Source: DASPWV01 sp046727855 (GTDB taxonomy: Bacteria > Acidobacteriota > Vicinamibacteria > Vicinamibacterales > UBA2999). Taken from it: a stretch of DNA of 13,823 nt. This document shows positions 7,398-13,740 of the stretch, piece after piece. The position numbers were made by a program, and so were the translations under genes. Below the pieces are notes generated by a model, which searched no databases, was not told where the DNA came from, and saw only the letters and a program-made list of their open reading frames with translations. Location: the NCBI GenBank assembly GCA_046727855.1, contig JBKPDL010000135.1:1-13823 (forward strand). Direction: 5' to 3'. Each line of letters opens with the position of its first letter. The first letter of the stretch is position 1.

Positions 7398-9016
7398 ACC
7401 TGCAGGTCCGCTGACGATCCGGTCGTCGCCAACCCAAACACCGTCAGCGTTGTTCCGGCACCCAAGGCGACGTACTGCTTGCCGTCGACCATGTAGGTCA
7501 TTGGCGCGGCATACACTTGGGCGCCGAGTTGATACCGGTACAGGTTCTTGCCCGTACGCGAATCGAAGGCGAGAAAGTTGCCTTCGTTGTCACCGGTAAA
7601 CACAACGCCGCCGGCAGTGGACAAGACGCCGCCCCACGAGGGCGTAGGATAGGGGAACTCCCATTTGCGCTCGCCGGTGCCGGCATCGATCGCGCGCAGC
7701 GCACCGCTCCGCTCGCCGGTGATCTTCACGCTGCCGCCCATCCACCGTTCGCCGACCTTGTATTCTTCCTTGCGGCTCGAGAACACCATGCACGTCTCTC
7801 GCGCCGTCACGTAAAACAGTCCCGTTGACGGGTCGAACGCAGGCGACATGAAGTTGGTGCCGCCGAAGAGATCGGGACACGTGGTGCTGCCGGAGGGCGT
7901 TGGATCCGACCCTGGCACGAGAACGGGACGACCCTTCCCATCGACCCCGGTTGCCCAGGTGATCTTCACAAACGGTTTGGCCTGCAGGAACTCGCCGGTC
8001 GCACGATCGAGCGTATAGAAGAAGCCGTTGCGGTTTGCGACCATAACCACCTTGCGAGGCTTGCCGCCAAGGGTGAGGTCCGCGAGCACCGGAATCTGAT
8101 TCGCGTCCCAGTCGTGTGTGTCGTGCGGCGTGAACTGGAAGTGCCAGCGCAGCTTGCCAGTATCCGCGTCGAGCGCGACGAGCGAACCGGTATAGAGGTT
8201 GTCACCTTTGCGATCATCGCCGTACCAGTCCGGCGCCGGGTTGCCCGTGCCCCAATAGAGCAGGTTCAAATCCGGATCGTAGGTGCCGGTGAGCCAGGTT
8301 GGACCGCCGCCGCGTTTCCATACTTCCTCCGGCCACGTGTCGCTGCCCGGCTCACCGGCAGCGGGAATGGTGTAGAACCGCCACACGCGATTGCCGGTGA
8401 CCGGATCGTAGGCGTCGATGAAGCCGCGAATGCCGAACTCACCGCCGGTGACGCCAACAATGACTTTGTCCTTGACGACGAGCGGAGCCGGCGTCGATCC
8501 GTAACCTTCGCGGAAGTCGGCAATCTCGACGTCGAATTCGACCTCACCTGTCTTCATATCGAGCGCCACCAGATGCGCGTCGAGCGTGCTCATGAACAGG
8601 CGCGTCCCGTGAACCGCAACCCCGCGATTGACGCGTCCACAGCAGGCCTGCACACCTTGCGGAATCCTGCGCTGATAGTGCCAGAGTTGACGGCCCGTCT
8701 TCGCGTCGAGGGCCCAGACGTGATTGTCCCAACCACTTACATAGAGAACGCCGTCGATCGCCAGGGGCGTGGCCTCGAACTTGCCGACCACGTTGGTTTG
8801 AAACGTCCATTGCGGCCCGAGGCGCGCGACGTTGGCGGTCGTGATCTGATTCAACGGACTATGGCGGCGGCCGCTGTAATCGCCCGAGTAGGTCAGCCAT
8901 CGCCCTGGATTGCCGAATCCTGCAAGCAAATCCTTTCCTGTAATCGCCTGGGCCGAGGTCACGATACTGGCAATCGAGGCGAGAAGCGCCGCGCATTCGA
9001 GAACACGTCTGCTCAT
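7373..9016 (-). CDS. Secreted PQQ-dependent dehydrogenase-like quinoprotein
   Basis: A 547-residue eight-bladed beta-propeller of the PQQ methanol/ethanol dehydrogenase type, exported by a signal peptide (1-24, cleavage after SAQA). Propeller tryptophan-docking repeats of the form 'ALDA.TG...W' recur along it. The adjacent cysteines ACCGRVNRG (Cys125-Cys126) match the vicinal disulfide next to PQQ. GGEFG (Glu193) and GTGNP (Asn259) fit the metal ligands, and PHDTHDWDA (297-305) fits the catalytic Asp302 with a second Asp two residues on. No cytochrome c domain follows, so electrons must go to a separate acceptor. The substrate is unknown, and cofactor binding could be lost in such paralogues. 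The last 13 residues (SADLQVRRYVPHM) come from a palindrome-bearing sequence and look like an added tail. The ATG at 9016 has no Shine-Dalgarno. Confidence 0.88.
   Translation of the reverse strand: MSRRVLECAALLASIASIVTSAQAITGKDLLAGFGNPGRWLTYSGDYSGRRHSPLNQITTANVARLGPQWTFQTNVVGKFEATPLAIDGVLYVSGWDNHVWALDAKTGRQLWHYQRRIPQGVQACCGRVNRGVAVHGTRLFMSTLDAHLVALDMKTGEVEFDVEIADFREGYGSTPAPLVVKDKVIVGVTGGEFGIRGFIDAYDPVTGNRVWRFYTIPAAGEPGSDTWPEEVWKRGGGPTWLTGTYDPDLNLLYWGTGNPAPDWYGDDRKGDNLYTGSLVALDADTGKLRWHFQFTPHDTHDWDANQIPVLADLTLGGKPRKVVMVANRNGFFYTLDRATGEFLQAKPFVKITWATGVDGKGRPVLVPGSDPTPSGSTTCPDLFGGTNFMSPAFDPSTGLFYVTARETCMVFSSRKEEYKVGERWMGGSVKITGERSGALRAIDAGTGERKWEFPYPTPSWGGVLSTAGGVVFTGDNEGNFLAFDSRTGKNLYRYQLGAQVYAAPMTYMVDGKQYVALGAGTTLTVFGLATTGSSADLQVRRYVPHM
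7394..7411. repeat. Perfect 18-bp palindrome inside the quinoprotein 3' end
   Basis: The sequence GCGGACCTGCAGGTCCGC is identical to its own reverse complement. It lies within the last codons of the quinoprotein gene and encodes the ADLQVR part of the odd C-terminal tail SADLQVRRYVPHM. The match is seen directly. That it is a member of a dispersed family is inference. Confidence 0.7.
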
Positions 9017-9023
9017 GCGTCGT

Positions 9024-9029
9024 ATAGTA
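9024..9029 (-). promoter_or_regulatory. Candidate -10 element for a leaderless quinoprotein mRNA
   Basis: On the minus strand TACTAT lies seven bases before the ATG at 9016, and there is no Shine-Dalgarno. A -10 box this close would start transcription at or near the ATG, as in leaderless mRNAs. The -35 region is poor (TTGCTG with 15-base spacing) and overlaps an inverted repeat. Confidence 0.35.
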
Positions 9030-9040
9030 CACGTCTACCG

Positions 9041-9058
9041 TGAGCAGCAAGCTGCTCA
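9041..9058. promoter_or_regulatory. Operator-like 8-bp inverted repeat upstream of the quinoprotein
   Basis: TGAGCAGC (9041-9048) and GCTGCTCA (9051-9058) are exact inverted copies around two bases. This near-palindrome of 18 bp lies 25-42 bases upstream of the quinoprotein ATG, across the expected -35 position. That placement suits a repressor or activator site. An AT-rich inverted pair, ATTCAA/TTGAAT (9091-9104), lies further upstream. Confidence 0.4.
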
Positions 9059-9400
9059 TCGAAGGCGGCTGGTCGAGCAACATCGAGTACATTCAATTTT
9101 GAATTCCGTGCACGGCCGGCGCGCATGCAAGTGTTCGGCGGCGTGTCCATCGAGCGGCAGCTCGATGTGACCTGCACGGCGCCGGATAATCCCAACACCT
9201 TGCGGCTCGATTTCAAGATCTCACGGACGTTCACCTTCGGCCGCATGACGATCATGCCGACGTTGGAGATTTTCAACGCGACCAACTCGGACGCGATTGT
9301 CACGTACACGTCGACCAACGTGCTGACGAATACCTATCTGCAGCCGAACAGCATCCTGCAGCCGCGCTTCTACGGCGTAGGCGTGGTGACACGGTGGTGA
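9044..9400 (+). pseudogene. Oar-like TonB-dependent receptor, decayed C-terminal remnant
   Basis: The frame is open from 9044, after an in-frame TGA, to TGA 9398-9400; from ATG 9125 it gives 91 residues. The end, RLDFKISRTFTFGR, LEIFNATNSDAIV, NSILQPRFYGVGVVTRW, is the last beta-strands and terminal aromatic residue of the large acidobacterial Oar-like outer-membrane receptors. VFGGVSIERQLDVTCTAPDN matches a segment that in such receptors lies roughly 100 residues earlier, so an internal stretch seems to be missing between PDNPNTLR and LDFKIS. There is no plug domain, no signal peptide and no upstream barrel; the quinoprotein promoter region lies directly upstream. It is therefore most likely a deletion remnant, not a functional small gene. 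Receptor identity is from family knowledge; the internal deletion is inference from memory of the family layout. Confidence 0.8.
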
Positions 9401-9435
9401 CGCTGCATTGGTGAATGGTGAATTTGGAGATTTGC

Positions 9436-9508
9436 CGATCTCGAGATTTGGAGATTCCAAAATGTGGTGATCTCCAAATTTTCTCCAAATCTCCAGATCT
9501 CGAGATCG
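9436..9508. repeat. 21-bp inverted repeat in a GGAGATTT-rich stretch
   Basis: Arms 9436-9456 and 9488-9508 are inverted copies differing at one base, which still pairs as G-U in RNA, around a 31-base loop. The right arm contains GATCTCGAGATC, itself a 12-bp palindrome. The whole stretch from about 9412 to 9512 is built from short shuffled units (GGAGATTT and its complement TCTCCAAA) and is much richer in A+T than its neighbours. It lies between the receptor remnant and the convergent glycosyltransferase gene, so it may serve as a two-way terminator or be a small fold-back element. Confidence 0.6.
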
Positions 9509-9514
9509 CCAATT

Positions 9515-9542
9515 CTGCAAAGTCACCCTCTGCGAAGTCACC
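9515..9542 (+). repeat. Short direct repeat at the glycosyltransferase stop
   Basis: CTGCAAAGTCACC (9515-9527) is followed by CTGCGAAGTCACC (9530-9542), two 13-base copies with one difference and a 15-base period. The second copy covers the minus-strand stop codon of the glycosyltransferase gene (9538-9540). Tandem slippage is the simplest source. Confidence 0.5.
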
Positions 9543-11397
9543 GACCTGCGAGCCGCAGGTTTTTTTCAGCGTCGGCGAAGCCAGGCTTGATCTCCAGCGC
9601 CCTACGCCAGTGACCGACCGCCTCGTCGAGCCTGCCTGAGGACGCTAGCGCGATTCCCAGATTGTTGTGCGCTTCGGCAGAGTTCGGATTGAGCAGCAGC
9701 GATTCACCTAATGCCGCCTCCGCGCGCCGCACGTCGCCGCGCTCGAGCAGAGCGCTTCCCAGATCGTAGTTGGCGTCGGCCAGGAGCTTGCGCGCGCTCG
9801 CCGAATCAGGCTGGAGGCGCAGCGATTCGCGGAACGCGGCCACGGCGGCAGGGAGATCGCCCTTGGCCATGAGCGCGGTGCCGAGGTTGTTATATGAGGG
9901 CCCGTAGTCGGGACGAATTTCGAGCGCGGCACGGTAATGCGTGATTGCTTCGTCCACGCGCCCCTGTTCCTGGAGCGCAGTGCCAACGTTGTGCTCGGTG
10001 ATCGCTCGCATCACCGACGAGGAGAGCATGGGACGATTGCTGACGATGGCGGCGACGATTACGACGGCCACTGTCGGCGCGATACGTGCCTGCGGCATGG
10101 TCCGCCAGAATCGTCTCGCGCCGTCGGCTCCCGCCGCCGCGAAGAGCATGAGCAATGGCAGTAACGGATGGCGATACCGCGCCATGACGAAGAACAGAAT
10201 TACACTGAGCGCATACGCGGCGAGCAGCGCATACAGAATCCAGAGTTGCGAACGCCGCGGCCAGACCACGATCGCGCCGAAGATCGCGAGCGGCACCAGA
10301 ACGCCGAACCGTCCGATCGGCGATGTCACTGCGAGAATCGTGGAATGCTCGGCGTGGCTCTCCTGGCTTTCGGTATCGAACATCTCCGATGTGTTCACCA
10401 GCAGCGCCGCTTTCCGCAGCATCAACCGCGTCCAGGACAGCGGCTCCGACCGGATGTACGCAGTCGCGCGTGCGAACCAATAGTCCGAGACCTCGCCCGG
10501 CGTCAGGGTGCGGCCCAGCGCCTGTTGCGCCAGCTCGGTTGCATCCTGTCGCTCGAATGCGGGATCGCCACGCCCTTGACGGAGAGACATGTAAGTGCCG
10601 TCCGAGCCGGGGTTGTTGCCGATGAAGAAGTTCGATCCGAACTGTGAGGTGGTGAGGTAGAACCCGCCGCCAACCGCCGCGTTGCGCGCGACCACCGGCA
10701 GCAGCACCACGGCCATGCCGGCCAGAAAAAGCGCAGCAGCCGTGACCGACTTTCGCATCACCGCCCAGACAAACAGGACGGCGGCCAGAAGCAACGCGTT
10801 TTCCCGCGTCAGGCTGAGCGCGCCGAGGGTGGCGCCGAGCGCCAGCCAGACCGGTCGCGGGCGATCGGTTCCTCCCACGATGATTCCAATCAGCGCGAGG
10901 GCGACGCAGGTAAAGAAAAGATCGAGCACCGACTTCTGCACTAGTGCATCGAAGAAGATCGCGGCGGGGTAAAACGCAAGCACGAGCCCGGCAACGATCC
11001 CGACCCGCTTCGAGAAGAGGCGCGTCCCGGCATACGTCAACGCCGCGCACGAGCCGGCACCGACGATGGCCTGAATCACCCGGACCGTGAGCACATCGGC
11101 GCCGACGAATCGGTAGATCACGCCGAGGAAATAGGGATAGAGCGGCGCTTGATAAAAGACCTCGCTGCCGAGCCAGTCGCCCGCCGCCAGACGCCTGGCC
11201 CACTCGTCGTAGCCGCGCGCGTCGCCCAACAAAACAGAAAAGTAGGGCGCCGCTCGGAGTTGCCACACGTGAATGAGGCGAACGGCCAGGGCGATCAGGA
11301 AGATGACAATTGCAGATGTAGGATTGGAGGTTGCAGATGTATTGAAGATTGCAGATTTGTTGAGGATGGCAGATCTATTGCGCTGGGTTTTCGCCAT
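9538..11397 (-). CDS. GT-C family membrane glycosyltransferase with C-terminal TPR repeats
   Basis: A 619-residue inner-membrane protein. Residues 29-455 form a PMT/ArnT-like (GT39 or GT83) fold: first helix AIVIFLIALAVRLIHVWQ (29-46), then the first outer loop with GDARGYDEWA (58-67), where Asp59 is the likely catalytic acid or metal ligand, then about ten more helices. ARYRHPLLPLL (406-416) is the typical late-helix motif. The family transfers sugars from a polyprenyl-phosphate carrier to protein, lipid A or glycan outside the membrane. Four TPR units follow (about 465-498, 500-533, 545-570 and 573-606), which probably bind a partner or substrate protein. ATG 11397 was chosen; the frame stays open to 11454, but that part overlaps low-complexity DNA. 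Residues 8-30 are an in-frame SA(I)-type tandem repeat of the same DNA. No Shine-Dalgarno is visible. Target unknown. Confidence 0.85.
   Translation of the reverse strand: MAKTQRNRSAILNKSAIFNTSATSNPTSAIVIFLIALAVRLIHVWQLRAAPYFSVLLGDARGYDEWARRLAAGDWLGSEVFYQAPLYPYFLGVIYRFVGADVLTVRVIQAIVGAGSCAALTYAGTRLFSKRVGIVAGLVLAFYPAAIFFDALVQKSVLDLFFTCVALALIGIIVGGTDRPRPVWLALGATLGALSLTRENALLLAAVLFVWAVMRKSVTAAALFLAGMAVVLLPVVARNAAVGGGFYLTTSQFGSNFFIGNNPGSDGTYMSLRQGRGDPAFERQDATELAQQALGRTLTPGEVSDYWFARATAYIRSEPLSWTRLMLRKAALLVNTSEMFDTESQESHAEHSTILAVTSPIGRFGVLVPLAIFGAIVVWPRRSQLWILYALLAAYALSVILFFVMARYRHPLLPLLMLFAAAGADGARRFWRTMPQARIAPTVAVVIVAAIVSNRPMLSSSVMRAITEHNVGTALQEQGRVDEAITHYRAALEIRPDYGPSYNNLGTALMAKGDLPAAVAAFRESLRLQPDSASARKLLADANYDLGSALLERGDVRRAEAALGESLLLNPNSAEAHNNLGIALASSGRLDEAVGHWRRALEIKPGFADAEKNLRLAGR
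9544..9566 (+). terminator. Plus-strand intrinsic terminator inside the glycosyltransferase end
   Basis: ACCTGC (9544-9549), loop GAGCC, then GCAGGT (9555-9560), followed by an unbroken run of seven T (9560-9566). This is a textbook rho-independent terminator for transcripts running rightward from the receptor remnant. It lies within the last codons of the minus-strand glycosyltransferase gene, so the bases serve both roles. Confidence 0.65.
11309..11374 (-). repeat. In-frame tandem repeat at the glycosyltransferase N-terminus
   Basis: On the plus strand GCAGAT recurs at 11312, 11333, 11351 and 11369, spaced 21, 18 and 18 bases, inside units like ATTGCAGATGTATTGAAG. All spacings are multiples of three. 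On the minus strand the units encode repeated Ser-Ala (RSAILNK, SAIFNT, SATSNPT, SAIV) just before the first membrane helix. The repeat looks like non-coding intergenic DNA absorbed into, or expanded within, the 5' end of the gene. Confidence 0.65.
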
Positions 11398-11459
11398 CAA
11401 TCGCTGAATTGAAGCTGCAAGCTGCAATCTACAATCAACGATCAGACATCTCAAGTCAG
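11398..11459. promoter_or_regulatory. Low-complexity divergent promoter region
   Basis: This 62-base gap separates two divergent start codons. It holds GCTGCAA twice in tandem (11414-11427) and a run of CAATCTACAATCAACGATC, similar in style to the repeat on its left. For the rightward gene, TTGAAG (11409-11414) and TACAAT (11430-11435) resemble -35 and -10 boxes but with a short 15-base spacer. No Shine-Dalgarno precedes either start. Confidence 0.3.
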
Positions 11460-13637
11460 ATGGCGCGTTTTCCGGTCATCGTTGGATTCGCCGCGGCGGT
11501 CGCGGTCGCGGCGTCCGAACAGCCCGACCCATTCGTGCTGTCGGCGGACGTCAAGGCGCGCGTGTTGGTCTTTACGACGATCGACTGCCCGATCTCCAAT
11601 CGCTATGCACCGGAGATCGCCCGCCTCCAGCAGGAGTTTGAGAGTCGGGGCATTCAGTTTTCGCTGGTTTTCCCCAACGCCGCCGATTCAACCGCGGCGA
11701 TCGACGATCACGTGAAGCGGTTTGGCTACCGCATGCCGGTTGTGCGCGACCCGGAGCAGACGCTCGTGCGGCGCGCGGGCGTGACGATTGCGCCGGAAGC
11801 CGCGGTCATCGACACACGCGGGCAGGTCGTCTATCGGGGGCGAATCGACGATCGCTACGTCTCTTTCGGTGTCGATCGCCCCGCACCGACCAAGCGGGAT
11901 CTTCGCGACGCACTCCTCGCGATTGTCAACGGAACGCCAATTGCGGTCCCTCGAACACAGGCAATCGGCTGTGCGCTTGCCGATTTCGTCCCGCGTCCGC
12001 CGACCTTTGCGAAGGATGTAGCGCCCATCGTCTTCGACGCGTGCGGATCGTGTCACCGGCCCGGCGGTCCGGCGCCCTTCAGCCTCCTCACTCATGAAGC
12101 CGTTCGTCAGCACGCGACGCAGATCGTGCAGGTCACGAAAAGCCGCTTCATGCCGCCGTGGAAGGCTGATCCGTACGATGGACCGTTTGTCGGCCAGCGC
12201 TCGCTGACCGATCGCGAGATTGCGCTCATTGAAGAGTGGGTGGCCGCAGGAGCCCCGGCCGGCGACTCGCGCGATCTGCCGCGCACGCCGTCGCGCACTG
12301 ATGGATGGCAACTCGGCACACCCGATCTCGTCGTCACATTGCCGGCGCCGTTTCAGTTGCAGGCGGAGCCGACCGATGTGTTCCGTATCTTCGCGATTCC
12401 GCTGCCGATTAGCGAGGTTCGATATGTGCGCGGGCTCGAGTTTTTACCCGGCAACCCCAGGGTGGTGCATCACGCCAACATCCGACTCGATTACTCGCCG
12501 GCCACGCGCACGCTCGATGCGGCCGATCCGCTGCCTGGATACGACGGTTTGATGCCGCGGTCAGCGGTGTATCCCGATGGTCACTTCCTCGGCTGGACGC
12601 CGGGACAACTCGCGCCGCTCGTGCCCGGCGCGTTGGCGTGGCCGTTGCACCCGGGCGCCGACCTCGTCGTGCAGTTGCATCTGCAGCCGAGTGGCGCGCC
12701 CGAGCTCGTGCAACCGGTGATTGGGCTCTATTTCGGCAAGGAACGTCCGACGCGCACGCCGGCAATCCTGCGGTTGGGGTCGCAGGGAATCGACATTCCT
12801 CCGCGGCAGACGCGTTACACGATCAAAGACTCGTTCGTGCTGCCGGTTGATGTCGAGCTGCAGGCGGTGCAGCCGCATGCGCACTACCGGGCGAGGGACG
12901 TGCGCGGAACCGCGACGCTTCCCGACGGCACGACGCGATCGCTCATCCACATCAGCGAGTGGGATTTTCGTTGGCAGCACGTTTACCGCTACGAGGCACC
13001 GCTCGCGCTGCCGAAGGGCACGCGCCTGGCCATGGAATACCTCTATGACAACTCTGACGCGAACCCGCGCAATCCCGATCGGCCTCCGCGTCGCGTGTTC
13101 TGGGGCCAGCGAACCGCGGACGAGATGGGCGATCTCTGGTTTCAGCTCCTGCCGCGCGACCATCGCGACCTCGCCACGCTCAACGCCGAAAGCGAACGCA
13201 AGATGACCCTCGAGGACGTGATCGGCTACGAAACCATGCTCCGCGCGACGCCAACCGATGCCGAGCTGCACGACGATGCGGCGCTTTTGTATTTGCGCTT
13301 GGGAAAGGCGGACAAAGCCGCCGAGCACTTCAGGGCGTCACTTCAGTTGAAGCCCTCGTCGCCCCAGGCACACTTCAATGTCGCGACGGCGCTCTCTGTC
13401 GTCGGAGACTTTGACGGCGCGGTCGAAGAGTATCGGCAGGCGTTGGCAATCGATCCCCGCTACGCCAGCGCGCACAACAATCTGGCCAGCACGCTCCTGG
13501 CGATGGGGCGGAATGTGGAGGCCCTCAGGCATTTCCGCGAAGCCATTCGGCTCGATCCGAGCAACACGCAGGCGATCGGCAACCTCGGTCAGATGCTGGC
13601 CGTGTTAGCACTCAAGATGTTGGTTCTCGGCTTTTAA
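11460..13637 (+). CDS. Secreted redoxin / cytochrome c / type II copper monooxygenase / TPR fusion
   Basis: A 725-residue exported protein. The signal peptide is about residues 1-19. A peroxiredoxin/TlpA-like domain (about 24-165) has TIDCPISNRYAP with one reactive cysteine, Cys43, in a TxxC setting, and a cis-proline loop GVTIAPE. A c-type cytochrome segment (about 183-265) has CGSCH (195-199) and the likely axial Met231 in FMPPW. A PHM/DBH-like copper monooxygenase region (about 285-565) shows HH (337-338), His407, HxH (473 and 475) and TADEM (Met556), that is, the CuH and CuM ligand set. Three or more TPRs (about 600-715) end the protein. The likely role is periplasmic or cell-surface oxidation, with electrons passing through heme to copper; the substrate is unknown. 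ATG 11460 is preferred since the signal peptide starts there; the frame extends back to 11409 in low-complexity DNA. The C-terminal LAVLALKMLVLGF breaks the TPR pattern. It is divergent from the glycosyltransferase. Confidence 0.87.
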   Translation: MARFPVIVGFAAAVAVAASEQPDPFVLSADVKARVLVFTTIDCPISNRYAPEIARLQQEFESRGIQFSLVFPNAADSTAAIDDHVKRFGYRMPVVRDPEQTLVRRAGVTIAPEAAVIDTRGQVVYRGRIDDRYVSFGVDRPAPTKRDLRDALLAIVNGTPIAVPRTQAIGCALADFVPRPPTFAKDVAPIVFDACGSCHRPGGPAPFSLLTHEAVRQHATQIVQVTKSRFMPPWKADPYDGPFVGQRSLTDREIALIEEWVAAGAPAGDSRDLPRTPSRTDGWQLGTPDLVVTLPAPFQLQAEPTDVFRIFAIPLPISEVRYVRGLEFLPGNPRVVHHANIRLDYSPATRTLDAADPLPGYDGLMPRSAVYPDGHFLGWTPGQLAPLVPGALAWPLHPGADLVVQLHLQPSGAPELVQPVIGLYFGKERPTRTPAILRLGSQGIDIPPRQTRYTIKDSFVLPVDVELQAVQPHAHYRARDVRGTATLPDGTTRSLIHISEWDFRWQHVYRYEAPLALPKGTRLAMEYLYDNSDANPRNPDRPPRRVFWGQRTADEMGDLWFQLLPRDHRDLATLNAESERKMTLEDVIGYETMLRATPTDAELHDDAALLYLRLGKADKAAEHFRASLQLKPSSPQAHFNVATALSVVGDFDGAVEEYRQALAIDPRYASAHNNLASTLLAMGRNVEALRHFREAIRLDPSNTQAIGNLGQMLAVLALKMLVLGF

Positions 13638-13647
13638 TGCGCGGCCT

Positions 13648-13680
13648 TTCCTCGTTCCTGGTTCCTCGTTCTTAGTTCTT
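13648..13680. repeat. Short tandem repeats after the fusion gene
   Basis: TTCCTCGTTC occurs at 13648-13657 and again at 13662-13671 (14-base period), followed by TTAGTTCTTAG. It starts ten bases after the fusion-gene stop and ends at a 60-bp inverted-repeat element. No gene is seen between 13638 and the window end. Confidence 0.5.
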
Positions 13681-13740
13681 AGACCGTTATGCGGCCACAG
13701 ACGTGAATGTTGTACGCGTTGTGGACCCGCATAACGGTCT
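13681..13740. repeat. 60-bp element bounded by perfect 14-bp inverted repeats
   Basis: AGACCGTTATGCGG (13681-13694) and CCGCATAACGGTCT (13727-13740) are exact inverted copies. Inside, CCACA (13695-13699) pairs with TGTGG (13720-13724), with a two-base AC bulge on the right and a 20-base loop. It lacks a T tract, so it is not a clear intrinsic terminator, although it could end the upstream transcript. It may be a small fold-back or miniature mobile element, or part of a recombination site. Confidence 0.6.

Noticed and set aside
8114..9043. 309-codon plus-strand frame opposite the quinoprotein
   Set aside because: It is antisense to a clear PQQ propeller gene and shows no domain features of its own.
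9890..11266. 458-codon minus-strand frame overlapping the glycosyltransferase
   Set aside because: It lies in a shifted frame of the real gene with random, Arg/Gly-rich composition; the overlapping frame carries clear membrane helices and TPR motifs.
11309..11374. CRISPR array
   Set aside because: The repeated unit is only about 6-12 bases with 12-15-base separations, and it is degenerate; there are no true spacers and no cas genes.
12561..13328. 255-codon minus-strand frame within the fusion gene
   Set aside because: It is a complementary shadow of the copper-monooxygenase region, whose own frame carries all metal ligands.
13681..13740. attC site formed by the 14-bp inverted repeat alone
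   Set aside because: Its GTT triplet is on the left and its AAC on the right, the reverse of the attC order, on both strands.
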